DNA of 64,000 nucleotides from positions 62,001-126,000 of the forward strand of contig NZ_JAFBDY010000010.1 of NCBI RefSeq assembly GCF_016908465.1. Direction: 5' to 3'. The notes under the pieces are model-generated. The model was not told the DNA's origin, did not search any database, and saw only the letters and a list, made by a program, of their open reading frames with translations. Numbering within the stretch: the first letter of the stretch is position 1; the number at the start of each line of letters is the position of its first letter. The DNA is from Lysinibacillus composti (GTDB taxonomy: Bacteria > Bacillota > Bacilli > Bacillales_A > Planococcaceae). Shown here in pieces: positions 26,914 to 35,290 of the stretch. The position numbers were made by a program, and so were the translations under genes.

Positions 26914-27450
26914 TCGGGACAGGAGGGTCTTGTCCCAGTTACTGGGACAGGGGGGACAGGTTCCTTGTCCCACTTTAATCACAATGCAGGGCTAACTCGT
27001 TGATTCAAATAGTGGTCACGTTGTTGAATGGCATTCGTATTGAAATTCACAAGAGGTCTTGAAAATCTGCACTTAAATTAACGACTAGGCTAGTGTACAA
27101 ATTATAAATTTTATAGGTTGAAGATTTAGAGCATTTCTTTAAATGAGGAATGCCTTTTCTTTTTCTTAGAACTAACGATGCAATAAAAATTTTACCCAAA
27201 TTAATAAAAGTTTATTGTAAAACGATAAATTTTATATTAAAATCAAAATCGAAATAAATAAGTGAGCAGCTTTTTTTAGGGGTCCCAATTCATGCTCAGT
27301 TCATTTTTGGGGTTCCAGAGATGGCGAACCTTTAAAAAGAAAGGCAAAAGCGCCTCCATGATTCACTTTATTTAGCAAGCCCTTAGAAGTCAGTCTGGCA
27401 ATTTTTTTAAAAGGAAACTTTATTTAACAAATATTAGAGGAGGTATAACT
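26914..27450. other. 537-bp intergenic region
   Basis: Contains the double GGGACAGG repeat at 26916-26972 and a small terminator-like hairpin at about 27131-27165 (GCATTTC / GGAATGC then TTTTCTTTTT). The remainder shows no gene or RNA that I can support. Confidence 0.5.
26916..26972. repeat. GGGACAGG/CCTTGTCCC intergenic repeat, copy 2 (double)
   Basis: Two tandem palindromes, GGGACAGGAGGGTCTTGTCC and GGGACAGGGGGGACAGGTTC-CTTGTCCC, placed two bases after the stop codon of the dehydrogenase gene. Confidence 0.85.
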
Positions 27451-28698
27451 ATGGACATGAACAATTTGATTACTGAAAATATGGCGAACCCCCATGAGCT
27501 GGAGCGAATGTATAGAAAAGACCCGAAAGCTTTTAACAAGTCATTTTCACACGCATGGGAACAAAATCCTGATTCCCCGATTCTGGGTGTTTGGTATGAA
27601 AGATTGCATTTTAAAGAGACGGCAAATACAACAGAAAAATCTCCCTTGTGCCAAAAAGGTTTCATATTCATGGGTATTTTAGCTATTCTGGCTGGGATCA
27701 TCACGAGGATTATTTTCCACTTTGTTGAACAGGAAGCAATTGCTCCAATTAACCTGGCTTTTGGAATAATTCCCTTTATTGCTGCCTATTTTATTTACAA
27801 TAATAATCCGAAAAAAAGTGTTATTTATACCATTGCAGCGTTGTTCCTAATTTCCGGATTTTATATTAATATGCTGCCATTAAATTACACTGACAGTATG
27901 ATCCTTGCTTATTTACACCTTCCGATCTTCTTATGGGTATTAGTAGGGCTGGCTTTTGCAGGAAATGAATATTCAAAAGGCAGTACAAGATTAGCCTATA
28001 TTAAATTTAATTTGGAGTTTTGTATTCTCTACGCCAGCATGGCCGTTAGCGGAATGGTACTAGCAGCATTAACTATGCAATTATTTAGCTTTGTTGGCCT
28101 CAATATAGAAGACTTTTATTTTAGTAATGTCGTTTTATTTGGTGCTGCTGCTCTTGCTATTGTGGCTGCATACCTGGTATCCATGAATCTTAAACTGGCT
28201 AAAAATATTACACCCTTTATAGCTAAAATTTTTAGTCCGCTTGTCCTCATCACATTGGTGGTCTATCTGATCACAGTTTTCTGGGTTGGAAAAAATCCAT
28301 TCTTGGACCGCGATTTCCTGATCGCCTTCAACGGAATACTCCTTGGTGTATTGGCCGTTACGATATTTTCCATTACCGAGAGCGACTCAGACGAGAAAAA
28401 GAACATTTCGGATTATATCAATGTTGCTTTAATTGTTCTTGCGCTGATTATCGACAGTGTGGCGCTGTCAGCCATCGTGTTCAGACTTTCTTCTTATGGA
28501 ATTAGTCCGAATCGACTTGCTGTTCTAGGAGTAAACGTGCTGGTTTGCGCAAATCTAATTTGGATTATGCTTTCTTATATTCGTTTTCTACAAAACAAAA
28601 CTGGACCTTCAACGATCCAAGATGCCGTTACAAAGTATTTGCCGGTTTACGGACTTTGGGCAGCCTTCGTTATTTTTACTTTTCCAATCATTTTCTAA
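27451..28698 (+). CDS. DUF4153-like polytopic membrane protein
   Basis: 415 residues: a hydrophilic 65-residue N-terminus (MDMNNLITENMANPHELERM) followed by about eleven hydrophobic helices. The segment IDSVALSAIVFRLSSYGISPNRLAVLGVNVLV near residue 330 is the YGxTxNR pattern that marks DUF4153-type membrane proteins. No catalytic motif was found, and the family has no settled function. GAGGAGG lies at ideal spacing from the ATG, and an intrinsic terminator follows directly, so the gene is monocistronic. Confidence 0.75.
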   Translation: MDMNNLITENMANPHELERMYRKDPKAFNKSFSHAWEQNPDSPILGVWYERLHFKETANTTEKSPLCQKGFIFMGILAILAGIITRIIFHFVEQEAIAPINLAFGIIPFIAAYFIYNNNPKKSVIYTIAALFLISGFYINMLPLNYTDSMILAYLHLPIFLWVLVGLAFAGNEYSKGSTRLAYIKFNLEFCILYASMAVSGMVLAALTMQLFSFVGLNIEDFYFSNVVLFGAAALAIVAAYLVSMNLKLAKNITPFIAKIFSPLVLITLVVYLITVFWVGKNPFLDRDFLIAFNGILLGVLAVTIFSITESDSDEKKNISDYINVALIVLALIIDSVALSAIVFRLSSYGISPNRLAVLGVNVLVCANLIWIMLSYIRFLQNKTGPSTIQDAVTKYLPVYGLWAAFVIFTFPIIF

Positions 28699-28722
28699 GC
28701 ACTGTGAAATCTAATCTATATA

Positions 28723-28756
28723 GGTACAATTCTGTAGCGAGAATTGTGCCTTTTTC
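28723..28756 (+). terminator. Terminator of the ATTCT/AGAAT-GTGCC family, copy 1
   Basis: GGTACAATTCT / AGAATTGTGCC, 11-bp stem, 6-nt loop, then TTTTTCTT. Three more copies follow after the next genes (29.8, 30.8, 31.2 kb). Confidence 0.88.
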
Positions 28757-28875
28757 TTATATCAAATACATAAAAGCAAGATTGGAAATTTGATATAAAT
28801 ATAGGAGAAGGTTTGTTTTAAGTTTTATTAAGGTAAATAACAGTTATGGAAGATTTATTGAAAGGCGGAATCTGA

Positions 28876-29757
28876 ATGGATGTTGAAAAATATATTGGAC
28901 TCAGTGGTGGCTATAGAAAGTTAGAATACAATTGGAGAGACATAGCTCTATATGCACTGGCAGTAGGAGCCCATAAAGAAGATCTACACTATTATTACGA
29001 GAAAGAAATGAAAGCAATCCCTACATATGGAGCCATCCCTTATTGGAACGCAATAAATACGACACCTCAAAGACCTACTCCATATCCTGCATCCCTTATG
29101 GTCGTGGAAGAGTTACAAAGGGAATTAGGAGTGCCACTAACCTTTCTTCATATGGAACATGAATTAATCATGCATCAAACCATAGATCCTATTAAAGGCT
29201 CTTTTATATTTGAAGATGTGATAACGAATATATATGACCGGGGAAAAGATAAGGGGATTATTGTTAAAACAGAATTGAAGGTTTACGATGAAGCAGGAAA
29301 TTTGGTTTGCACGAACATTTCAAGTACGGTCATTTTTGCTAAGGGCGGATTTGGTGGAGAAAAACCTCCAAAGAGTACAGTGGTAATTCCAGATCGTGAA
29401 CCAGATTACGTTGTTTCTGATTATATTAGTGAGACTCAGAACATTCTTTACCGACTGACAGGGGATACCAATCATATACATGTAAATCCGGAGTTAGCAA
29501 AAGAAGCAGGTTTTCAAGTTCCTTTCATGCAGGGGTTATGTTCACTTGGATTTGCTTGCAGAATGGGAATTGAAGCAATCATTCCAAATGAACCAGAAAG
29601 AATAACCCGAATTTCCGCTCAAATGAGAAGCATTTGCTATCCTGACACTAAAGTTCAGTTTGTCGGGTGGGAGGTAGAAGGCGGAGTATACTTTAAGTTA
29701 TTAAACGCTGAAACATCTGAAGCCATCCTTGATAAAGGAATCTTTGCGTATAAATAA
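28876..29757 (+). CDS. MaoC-family 2-enoyl-CoA hydratase-like protein
   Basis: 293 residues, a double hot-dog protein. The C-terminal half carries the hydratase-2 motif YRLTGDTNHIHVNPELAKEAGF (about 195-217) with catalytic Asp and His; the N-terminal half (about 1-140) is the non-catalytic hot dog that cups the acyl chain. This is the layout of the hydratase part of peroxisomal multifunctional enzyme and of bacterial (R)-specific enoyl-CoA hydratases. No beta-oxidation genes are adjacent. GAAAGGCGG lies upstream of the ATG. Confidence 0.87.
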   Translation: MDVEKYIGLSGGYRKLEYNWRDIALYALAVGAHKEDLHYYYEKEMKAIPTYGAIPYWNAINTTPQRPTPYPASLMVVEELQRELGVPLTFLHMEHELIMHQTIDPIKGSFIFEDVITNIYDRGKDKGIIVKTELKVYDEAGNLVCTNISSTVIFAKGGFGGEKPPKSTVVIPDREPDYVVSDYISETQNILYRLTGDTNHIHVNPELAKEAGFQVPFMQGLCSLGFACRMGIEAIIPNEPERITRISAQMRSICYPDTKVQFVGWEVEGGVYFKLLNAETSEAILDKGIFAYK

Positions 29758-29829
29758 AAAGTTTCTCCAGTTCTCCTATACGATCGTCTTTAAACAAAAG
29801 TAAGTTGATAAAACGATTACCGCAATCGA

Positions 29830-29862
29830 CGCGATTCTGTAGAAAGAATTGTGCCCTTTTTA
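29830..29862 (+). terminator. Terminator of the ATTCT/AGAAT-GTGCC family, copy 2
   Basis: CGCGATTCT / AGAATTGTG, 9-bp stem with two wobbles, then CCCTTTTT. Confidence 0.8.
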
Positions 29863-29944
29863 GGGTAAGGGCCTGTTAATGAAGTAAACTATAGTAGATA
29901 TAATCCCATTATTACAAAAGGTTCCTTTTTCAAGGAGGTCAAAC

Positions 29945-30274
29945 ATGGATCACATCTTACCAAAAGAGGCGGAGTTAAAAGTAAAACGCTGGCCCAAAGA
30001 AACGATAGCAGCTGGTCGCCGTCATACTGTTGCGATTAAGTCAGATGGTACTGTATTGGCAGTAGGTGGTAATAAATATGACCAATGTGATGTAAATGGC
30101 TGGCGCAATATTGTAGCGGTCACGGCTGGTAATGTTCATATGGCAACGAACACAGGTAATACTCATACTGTCGGGCTTAAAACTGATCGTACGGTGATGG
30201 CTGTGGGGTGGAATAATCATGGCCAATGCAATGTAAGTGACTGGCGTGGTATCCAACTGCCCGGCATTAGTTAA
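29945..30274 (+). CDS. Short RCC1-repeat protein
   Basis: 109 residues containing about two and a half RCC1-type beta-propeller blades: AAGRRHTVAIKSDGTVLAVG, YDQCDVNGWRNIVAVTAGNVH, HTVGLKTDRTVMAVGWNNHGQ. A full propeller has seven blades, so this is either a fragment of a longer ancestor or a blade set that must oligomerise. It has a good AAGGAGG site 7 nt before the ATG and a terminator-bounded context, and no frameshift was seen. Function unknown. Confidence 0.72.
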   Translation: MDHILPKEAELKVKRWPKETIAAGRRHTVAIKSDGTVLAVGGNKYDQCDVNGWRNIVAVTAGNVHMATNTGNTHTVGLKTDRTVMAVGWNNHGQCNVSDWRGIQLPGIS

Positions 30275-30340
30275 AACAACAACACAATCACTAAAGAAGT
30301 TAATGTATAAGTATTTCAAAAATTAGAAGGAGGTATGGAT

Positions 30341-30763
30341 ATGAAGATACATAAAATAGATCATGTAGGGATCATTGTAAATGACCTTTCTGCTGCTAAA
30401 GAGTTTTTTATCGATTTTGGGCTGGATGTGCTAGGGGAAGCAGAAGTGGATGGAAAGTGGGCAGAACGGATTATTGGGCTTACTAATGTGAAGTCGACCA
30501 TTGTCATGTTAGGGATGCCAGATGGCCAGGCAGCTTTGGAGTTGGTCAAATTCCATACGCCGTCAGATATTGGAATTCAGCAATCTTTTGCAAATCATAT
30601 TGCCTTTGCAGTTGAAGATATTGAATCCATTGTGGCCAAATTGAAAAAGAAGGGCACGGAGGTATTTTTTGACATACAAAACTACGGAAATGCTTATAAG
30701 TTATGCTTCGTTCATGGGCCAGAAGGGATCGTTTTAGAGCTGGCGGAGAAAATCAAAAATTGA
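30341..30763 (+). CDS. VOC-family (glyoxalase/epimerase-like) protein
   Basis: 140 residues from the ATG at 30341, which lies 6 nt after AAGGAGGT; the ATG at 30335 abuts that site. KIDHVGIIVNDLSAAKEFF (metal ligand His) and the C-terminal YGNAYKLCFVHGPEGIVLEL with a terminal Glu ligand define a vicinal-oxygen-chelate fold, resembling methylmalonyl-CoA epimerase and glyoxalase I. Substrate unknown. Confidence 0.87.
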   Translation: MKIHKIDHVGIIVNDLSAAKEFFIDFGLDVLGEAEVDGKWAERIIGLTNVKSTIVMLGMPDGQAALELVKFHTPSDIGIQQSFANHIAFAVEDIESIVAKLKKKGTEVFFDIQNYGNAYKLCFVHGPEGIVLELAEKIKN

Positions 30764-30840
30764 ACGAGACTTTACATGAATTAGATCTCTAACTTTAAAG
30801 ATGTCTTCTTAGACTTGGGTAAGCGGATCAACAACCAAGG

Positions 30841-30875
30841 GTGTAATTCTTCTGCAACAAGAATTGTGCTTTTTC
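30841..30875 (+). terminator. Terminator of the ATTCT/AGAAT-GTGCC family, copy 3
   Basis: GTGTAATTCTT / AAGAATTGTGC stem with wobbles, loop CTGCAAC, then TTTTTCT. Confidence 0.8.
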
Positions 30876-30967
30876 TATAGAGAAGAGCCATTTCATTGAA
30901 TATAGCAGTCGCCTCTTGGGATAACGAAGTAGATCGCTTTAAATTAGACAATAGGGGGGATGAAGGA

Positions 30968-31171
30968 ATGAAAAGAATTTGTCATCAATGCCAAACTGAA
31001 ATGATTAAGGATTGTAAAGTAAGTGTTGAAGGGGATTTCTCTGGAATTAAGATTACTCAAAAACGTAAAGGAATGTTCAATAGTATTTCCGCAAAGGCAA
31101 AAGCATCTGTATGCCCAAACTGTGGTTATGTAGCTTTCTATATTGATGAATTTAAAGATTTTGATAAGTAG
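30968..31171 (+). CDS. Small zinc-ribbon protein
   Basis: 67 residues from the ATG at 30968, with GGGGGG 7 nt upstream; an earlier in-frame ATG at 30896 falls in the preceding terminator region and lacks a site. C-x-x-C near residue 5 (ICHQCQTEM) and CPNCGY near 52 form a zinc ribbon; between them is KISQKRKG-like basic sequence. Similar small proteins are annotated as nucleic-acid-binding zinc ribbons. Role unknown. Confidence 0.75.
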   Translation: MKRICHQCQTEMIKDCKVSVEGDFSGIKITQKRKGMFNSISAKAKASVCPNCGYVAFYIDEFKDFDK

Positions 31172-31185
31172 AATGCTCCATAAGA

Positions 31186-31220
31186 GGGCGCGATTCCTAA
31201 ACAAAGAATCTGCACTTTCT
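31186..31220 (+). terminator. Degenerate copy 4 of the ATTCT/AGAAT hairpin family
   Basis: GGCGCGATTC...GAATCTGCAC then TTTCTT. Only the inner five pairs hold, so it is likely a decayed copy; a strong terminator follows at 31269. Confidence 0.5.
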
Positions 31221-31268
31221 TACATAAATAGGCCATTTAAACTCCATAGAACATAATAGGTCTAAAGT

Positions 31269-31313
31269 AATAAACCATCATTTATCCAACGGGATGAATG
31301 GTGGTTTATTTTT
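31269..31313 (+). terminator. Strong intrinsic terminator
   Basis: 19-bp stem AATAAACCATCATTTATCC / GGATGAATGGTGGTTTATT (one wobble region), loop AACG, then TTTTT. It isolates the zinc-ribbon gene from the SLH gene. Confidence 0.92.
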
Positions 31314-31462
31314 GTTTAGGGATATAGGAATTTTAGGGTATGCAAAGCTCGGAAATACATCCATGAATTAGTAGTACTAAAATATCAAATTATCATTTAT
31401 CATTAATAAAAAACTGCTATGATAGTTTGAGAATATAAGATTAATATAAAGGAGTTGTGTAT

Positions 31463-32716
31463 TTGGTAAATACAACAAGAATAGGGATATCGCTTATCAT
31501 TTTGTTACTATTTACAAATATTATCCCGTTGACTTCAAGTGCAGCTAGGGTGAATCTTTTACCGTTTGAAGATGAAGAGCTAGGAAGAAATAGTTATGCT
31601 TATTTATCGATATACGGTGTTCCATCAAACGAAATGAAAGAAGATTTTATAAACGAAATCTCTAAATATGCAGTGGAAGCAAATGAAAAGTGGGGGATCC
31701 CTGCTAGTGCTATTATTGGAATGGCCATTCTTGAAAGCGGATATGGAACAACAAGAATAGCGATCAATGCGAATAATATTTTTGGAATAAAGGTATGGGG
31801 ATATAATCCGGAGTTTGCGTGGCAACTAAAGGGACAACCCGATGAAGACTATGAAGCGGTACCTGTTTTAGCAGATTATGGACAAGACCGAAAAATATAC
31901 GATGAAAGCAAAAGAAGAGATAACTGGTATCGTGCGTTCGATTCTTATAAAGAAGCGGTTAATTATTTAGCAGGTAACTTGCTATTGAATCAGAGATATC
32001 GTTTCGCCAAATCAAATTATGAAGAAAGAATTAAAAGTGGATGGAGTTTGGAACAAGCATCTAAAGAATATGCTTACGATATTGCCAATGCCGGATATAA
32101 CCATTTGGGCGGTGAATATTACCGAAAAAAGGTAGGCTCAATAATTGACGAACAGGATTTATCCCGCTTTGATTATAGAGGATTCAGAGATGTAAGGGGA
32201 CATTGGGCTGAAAAACAAATTATGTTCTTAGCAGAAAAGGGTTGGATCTCTGGATATTCTAATGGAACATATAAACCAAATAATTCTTTAACAAGAGCTC
32301 AAGCCGCTACAATTATTAGTAACTATTTAGCGCTGACGCCAACAAATGAAATAATTTCATTTAGTGATGTGGATAAAGGCTTTTGGGCATTCAATCCGAT
32401 TAGTTTAGTTGCGCAACATAAAATAATGAATGGTGTTGGCGATGGACGTTTTTCTCCTAATACCATTTTAACAAGAGCGCAAATGGCACAAATCTTCTAT
32501 AGTGCTGGTTTTTATAGCAAATCTGTGAATAATCCTATGAATTCATTTTTAGATGTCGACAATAACTTTTGGGCATATATTGCGATTGAAACAATGAAAC
32601 AAGAAGGAATTATGTCTGGCTATCAAGATGGACGATTTGGCCCTAATGATTTCACAACAAGAGCGCAAATGGCCGCTATTATTTATAAATTGCATGAAAA
32701 AGGGTTAAACAAATAA
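31463..32716 (+). CDS. Secreted N-acetylglucosaminidase with three SLH domains
   Basis: 417 residues from the TTG at 31463, which is 8 nt after AAAGGAG; the GTG at 31457 is too close. The signal peptide is residues 1-28 (ISLIILLLFTNIIPLTSSAA). The catalytic domain about 40-225 is the glucosaminidase/LytG type: NKWGIPASAIIGMAILESGYG contains the catalytic Glu, then NANNIFGIKVWG and a NAGYNHLGGEYYRKK tail. Three SLH domains follow from about 230 (FRDVRGHWAEKQI, FSDVDKGFWAFNP, FLDVDNNFWAYIA), which bind pyruvylated wall polymer. It cleaves peptidoglycan glycan strands at the cell surface. Confidence 0.9.
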   Translation: MVNTTRIGISLIILLLFTNIIPLTSSAARVNLLPFEDEELGRNSYAYLSIYGVPSNEMKEDFINEISKYAVEANEKWGIPASAIIGMAILESGYGTTRIAINANNIFGIKVWGYNPEFAWQLKGQPDEDYEAVPVLADYGQDRKIYDESKRRDNWYRAFDSYKEAVNYLAGNLLLNQRYRFAKSNYEERIKSGWSLEQASKEYAYDIANAGYNHLGGEYYRKKVGSIIDEQDLSRFDYRGFRDVRGHWAEKQIMFLAEKGWISGYSNGTYKPNNSLTRAQAATIISNYLALTPTNEIISFSDVDKGFWAFNPISLVAQHKIMNGVGDGRFSPNTILTRAQMAQIFYSAGFYSKSVNNPMNSFLDVDNNFWAYIAIETMKQEGIMSGYQDGRFGPNDFTTRAQMAAIIYKLHEKGLNK

Positions 32717-32730
32717 AATTCAGTTCTTTA

Positions 32731-32758
32731 AGAAGCACTTAATCGTGCTTCTTTTTTT
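32731..32758 (+). terminator. Terminator of the SLH gene
   Basis: AGAAGCAC / GTGCTTCT stem, 6-nt loop, then seven Ts. Confidence 0.9.
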
Positions 32759-32766
32759 GTATTTGA

Positions 32767-32901
32767 AGGTTTTATGAACTAAGAAAAAACCGCACATCAT
32801 ATGAGCTTAATCCAATGGGCGACAATTTAGAAAAAACGAAGCAAATTATTATAGAGGCACATTTGATTGCTGAAGGCCGACTTCAAAATAAAAAGAGTTA
32901 A
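32767..32901 (+). pseudogene. Remnant resembling the C-terminus of a winged-helix regulator
   Basis: An open stretch with no usable start reads ...ELRKNRTSYELNPMGDNLEK and ends IAEGRLQNKKS at the stop 32899-32901. RTSYELNPMGDNL looks like the wing of HxlR/MarR-type regulators (usually Y-x-L-T-x-x-G-x-x-L). An ATG at 32815 would give 28 residues without a ribosome binding site. The position beside a nitroreductase gene with a YodB-like box fits a decayed HxlR regulator, but the match is short. Confidence 0.35.
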
Positions 32902-32931
32902 ACGCTAAATTAACAGAGGTACCCATAACAT

Positions 32932-32971
32932 AAACAAGCCGTTCAGTATAAAAGCTGAACGGCTTGTTTTA
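32932..32971. terminator. Bidirectional terminator
   Basis: 15-bp stem AAACAAGCCGTTCAG / CTGAACGGCTTGTTT with an 8-nt loop, ending the minus-strand nitroreductase gene. Confidence 0.92.
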
Positions 32972-32993
32972 GGATTATTCATTTACCTAAAGA

Positions 32994-33560
32994 CTATTTG
33001 AATGAACCTTCAAATAAAATTTCTTCTAATGGGCGGCGACCTGATGGTATTTCTCGTTCTTGTAATTCGGGAGAAAGCATTTCTTTATCACCTTTGTAAC
33101 CAATCGCGATGGCTAAGTGTACATCGAAGTTATCAGGAATGTTTAATACTTCCTTCGCCACATCTTTGTAAATACCGCTCATTGGGTGAGTGATTAAGCC
33201 TTCTTTAGCTGCTTGTAATGACAGGAATCCCCAAGCCGCGCCAGCATCAAATTCATTTGAACCTTTTGTATTATCTGAAACTACTATTGCTAACACTGGT
33301 GCATTTTTAGCCCATACGATGTTTCCTTCCATTAGGATTGGATGGAACTTTTCAAGATCAGTTTTTGTTTTAGCGACAATGAAGCGCCACGGTTGGTTGT
33401 TACCTGAAGAAGGTGCCCAACGCGCTGCTTCGAAAATTCGGTTTAATACGTCGTCTGCTACTGGTTTGTCAGCAAAAGCACGTGGAGACCAACGATTTAA
33501 AAATAAGTCTGCAATTTCGTGTTCAGCTGTACGGTAATCTTTTGCTTGAAATGTTGTCAT
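32994..33560 (-). CDS. Nitroreductase-family FMN oxidoreductase
   Basis: 188 residues: FLNRWSPRAFADKPV (FMN phosphate contact), RWAPSSGNNQPWRFIV near 50, GAAWGFLSLQAAKEGL and HLAIAIGYKGD near 145. These define the small nitroreductase fold, a homodimer that reduces nitroaromatics, quinones or related electrophiles with NAD(P)H. AGGAGG lies at good spacing. The upstream promoter carries a box resembling the operator of the quinone-sensing HxlR regulator YodB, which controls such a gene (yodC) in B. subtilis, so induction by quinones or diamide is plausible. Confidence 0.9.
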   Translation of the reverse strand: MTTFQAKDYRTAEHEIADLFLNRWSPRAFADKPVADDVLNRIFEAARWAPSSGNNQPWRFIVAKTKTDLEKFHPILMEGNIVWAKNAPVLAIVVSDNTKGSNEFDAGAAWGFLSLQAAKEGLITHPMSGIYKDVAKEVLNIPDNFDVHLAIAIGYKGDKEMLSPELQEREIPSGRRPLEEILFEGSFK

Positions 33561-33595
33561 AATAAAATCCTCCTATATATATCTAACTATTGTTA

Positions 33596-33645
33596 ATTTT
33601 AGATGATTCAAACTAGTTTGCAAGTAAATTGACTTACAAAAAGTA
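33596..33645 (-). promoter_or_regulatory. Nitroreductase promoter with YodB-like box
   Basis: Minus strand: -35 TTGCAA (33618-33623), 16-bp spacer, -10 TAAAAT (33596-33601). Just upstream, TACTTTTTGTAAGTC (33631-33645) differs by one base from TACT-N7-AGTA, the YodB box as I remember it. The rest of the 315-bp gap 33561-33875 holds no gene. Confidence 0.5.
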
Positions 33646-33875
33646 AGCTTGTGATTTCTCGTAAGGGGATTAAGGAATGATAAACTTCTTGCAAATAAAA
33701 TAGAATTCAACTCTATTTAACTATTTTTAAAAAAGAAATCTTAATTAGATAGGATTACTCCCAAAGTCGGGCACATACTTGAGAATCGGCCACCATTTAA
33801 CGGAGTAAAGGCTTATTGTGAAAGTGGAGATAATTTGAAATAATTTAATGAAACATATTAATTGGGGGAGCGAAA

Positions 33876-34484
33876 ATGCGGCACTTTAAAGGCTACTACT
33901 TTTTTATAATGTTTACCTTGTTATTAACAGGGTGCGCGGATGTAGAAAAATCTCCATCAAATACGAAACTAACCATTGAGTCTTACACCATGAGTGATCA
34001 GGAAAGCTTACTCATTAGTAAAACGGGTGTAGAGCAAATTGAATTTTTTAAGCTGAATGGTACATTGAAAGAAGAGGATGATTTGCAAATTTCAGTAGAG
34101 GTGTTTGAAAATGGGAAGGCGAAAGCGGAGTTACTAAAGTCTTGGGATGATATCGAAACAAAATATAAAGACAGCCTTATTTCTTTTGGAATAAGTGACA
34201 GTACAGACGAAGACCCTTCTTTAAAACTGATCAATGGTATACCTTCTGGCCTTGCTACAACGTTTTATCCAAGTAACATGACTACTTATTCTTTCAGTAA
34301 GCTAATCGACGAAAAAATAACTTTAGAAAAAAATAAACCTATTTATTTAGCAGGGTGGCTAGGCACTACTAAAAACGAGCTACGTTCAAGTGGGGTCGTA
34401 AATGGGGAACTACCCCCGGGTATAGAAGAAACTGAACTCGCATTTTTATACAAAGTTTTATGGACCGATAAAGAAAATAAATAG
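33876..34484 (+). CDS. Putative lipoprotein
   Basis: 202 residues. MRHFKGYYFFIMFTLLLTGC is a lipoprotein signal peptide with lipobox L-L-T-G-C, so Cys20 should be lipid-modified and the protein held on the outer face of the membrane. The remainder is acidic and beta-rich, without a recognised domain. GGGGGAG precedes the ATG. Confidence 0.8.
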   Translation: MRHFKGYYFFIMFTLLLTGCADVEKSPSNTKLTIESYTMSDQESLLISKTGVEQIEFFKLNGTLKEEDDLQISVEVFENGKAKAELLKSWDDIETKYKDSLISFGISDSTDEDPSLKLINGIPSGLATTFYPSNMTTYSFSKLIDEKITLEKNKPIYLAGWLGTTKNELRSSGVVNGELPPGIEETELAFLYKVLWTDKENK

Positions 34485-34633
34485 TTTTTAGCTAACTAAC
34501 AATTGTGCGCATTTCAATTAGCTAACAAGCTGCTGAATTCAATTTAATTCAATACAATTCAGTTATGATCTCAATCAAGAAACATAAGTTTTACAAGGTG
34601 GACAACACCACTAAATTCAGGGAGATAAAAAAT

Positions 34634-35131
34634 ATGAAACAATTGGGGACGTTATATTTTTTCTGTGGGAAGATGGGGGCAGGGAAGTCCACTAAATCAA
34701 AACAAGTGGCAATAGATAAGCATGCAGTACTATTGTCAGAGGATGAATGGCTTGAATCGCTTTATCCCAAGCAGATCACATCATTTGACGACTATCTAAA
34801 ATTTTCAGCACAGCTTAAGCCGTTGGTGAAAAAGCATGTCCAAAACATATTAAGTGTCGGTACGGATGTCGTGATGGACTTTCCAGCGAACACCCAAAAA
34901 CTGCGAAAATGGTTTTTGGAAATAGCGTCAGAGGTCAATGCAAACCATCAACTAATTTTCCTTAATTTAACGAACGAGCAATGCTTACGTCAAATTGCAC
35001 AAAGGCGTATCGAACAACCTGAAAGAGCAGCTTTTGACACGGAAGCGGTGTTTATTCAGGTTACGAATTATTTTGAAGCACCGGAATCATACGAGGGTTT
35101 AAATATTTTAGTGTTTACCGGAAAAGAATAA
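34634..35131 (+). CDS. P-loop kinase-like ATPase
   Basis: 165 residues from the ATG at 34634, chosen for the AGGGAGAT site upstream; an ATG at 34565 lacks one. Walker A GKMGAGKST is at about 12-20. DVVMDFPANTQKLRKWF near 78 is a Walker-B-like strand, and RQIAQRRIEQPERAAFDTEAVF looks like the lid Arg region of small-molecule kinases (zeta toxin, chloramphenicol phosphotransferase, gluconate kinase relatives). It probably phosphorylates a small molecule; the substrate cannot be told. Confidence 0.82.
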   Translation: MKQLGTLYFFCGKMGAGKSTKSKQVAIDKHAVLLSEDEWLESLYPKQITSFDDYLKFSAQLKPLVKKHVQNILSVGTDVVMDFPANTQKLRKWFLEIASEVNANHQLIFLNLTNEQCLRQIAQRRIEQPERAAFDTEAVFIQVTNYFEAPESYEGLNILVFTGKE

Positions 35132-35290
35132 CAAATAATTCAACACGGCTTTATAGAACAAGAAGAAATATTCGTTTATAAAGCCGATTAAAAAGCTGTT
35201 AAAAAGCTGATAATTTATATTACACAACCGGAGCTAAACAGCTTAGGTTTCACATACTTGCTGGTGTTTTGTTGACGCTAATTTAACTGC

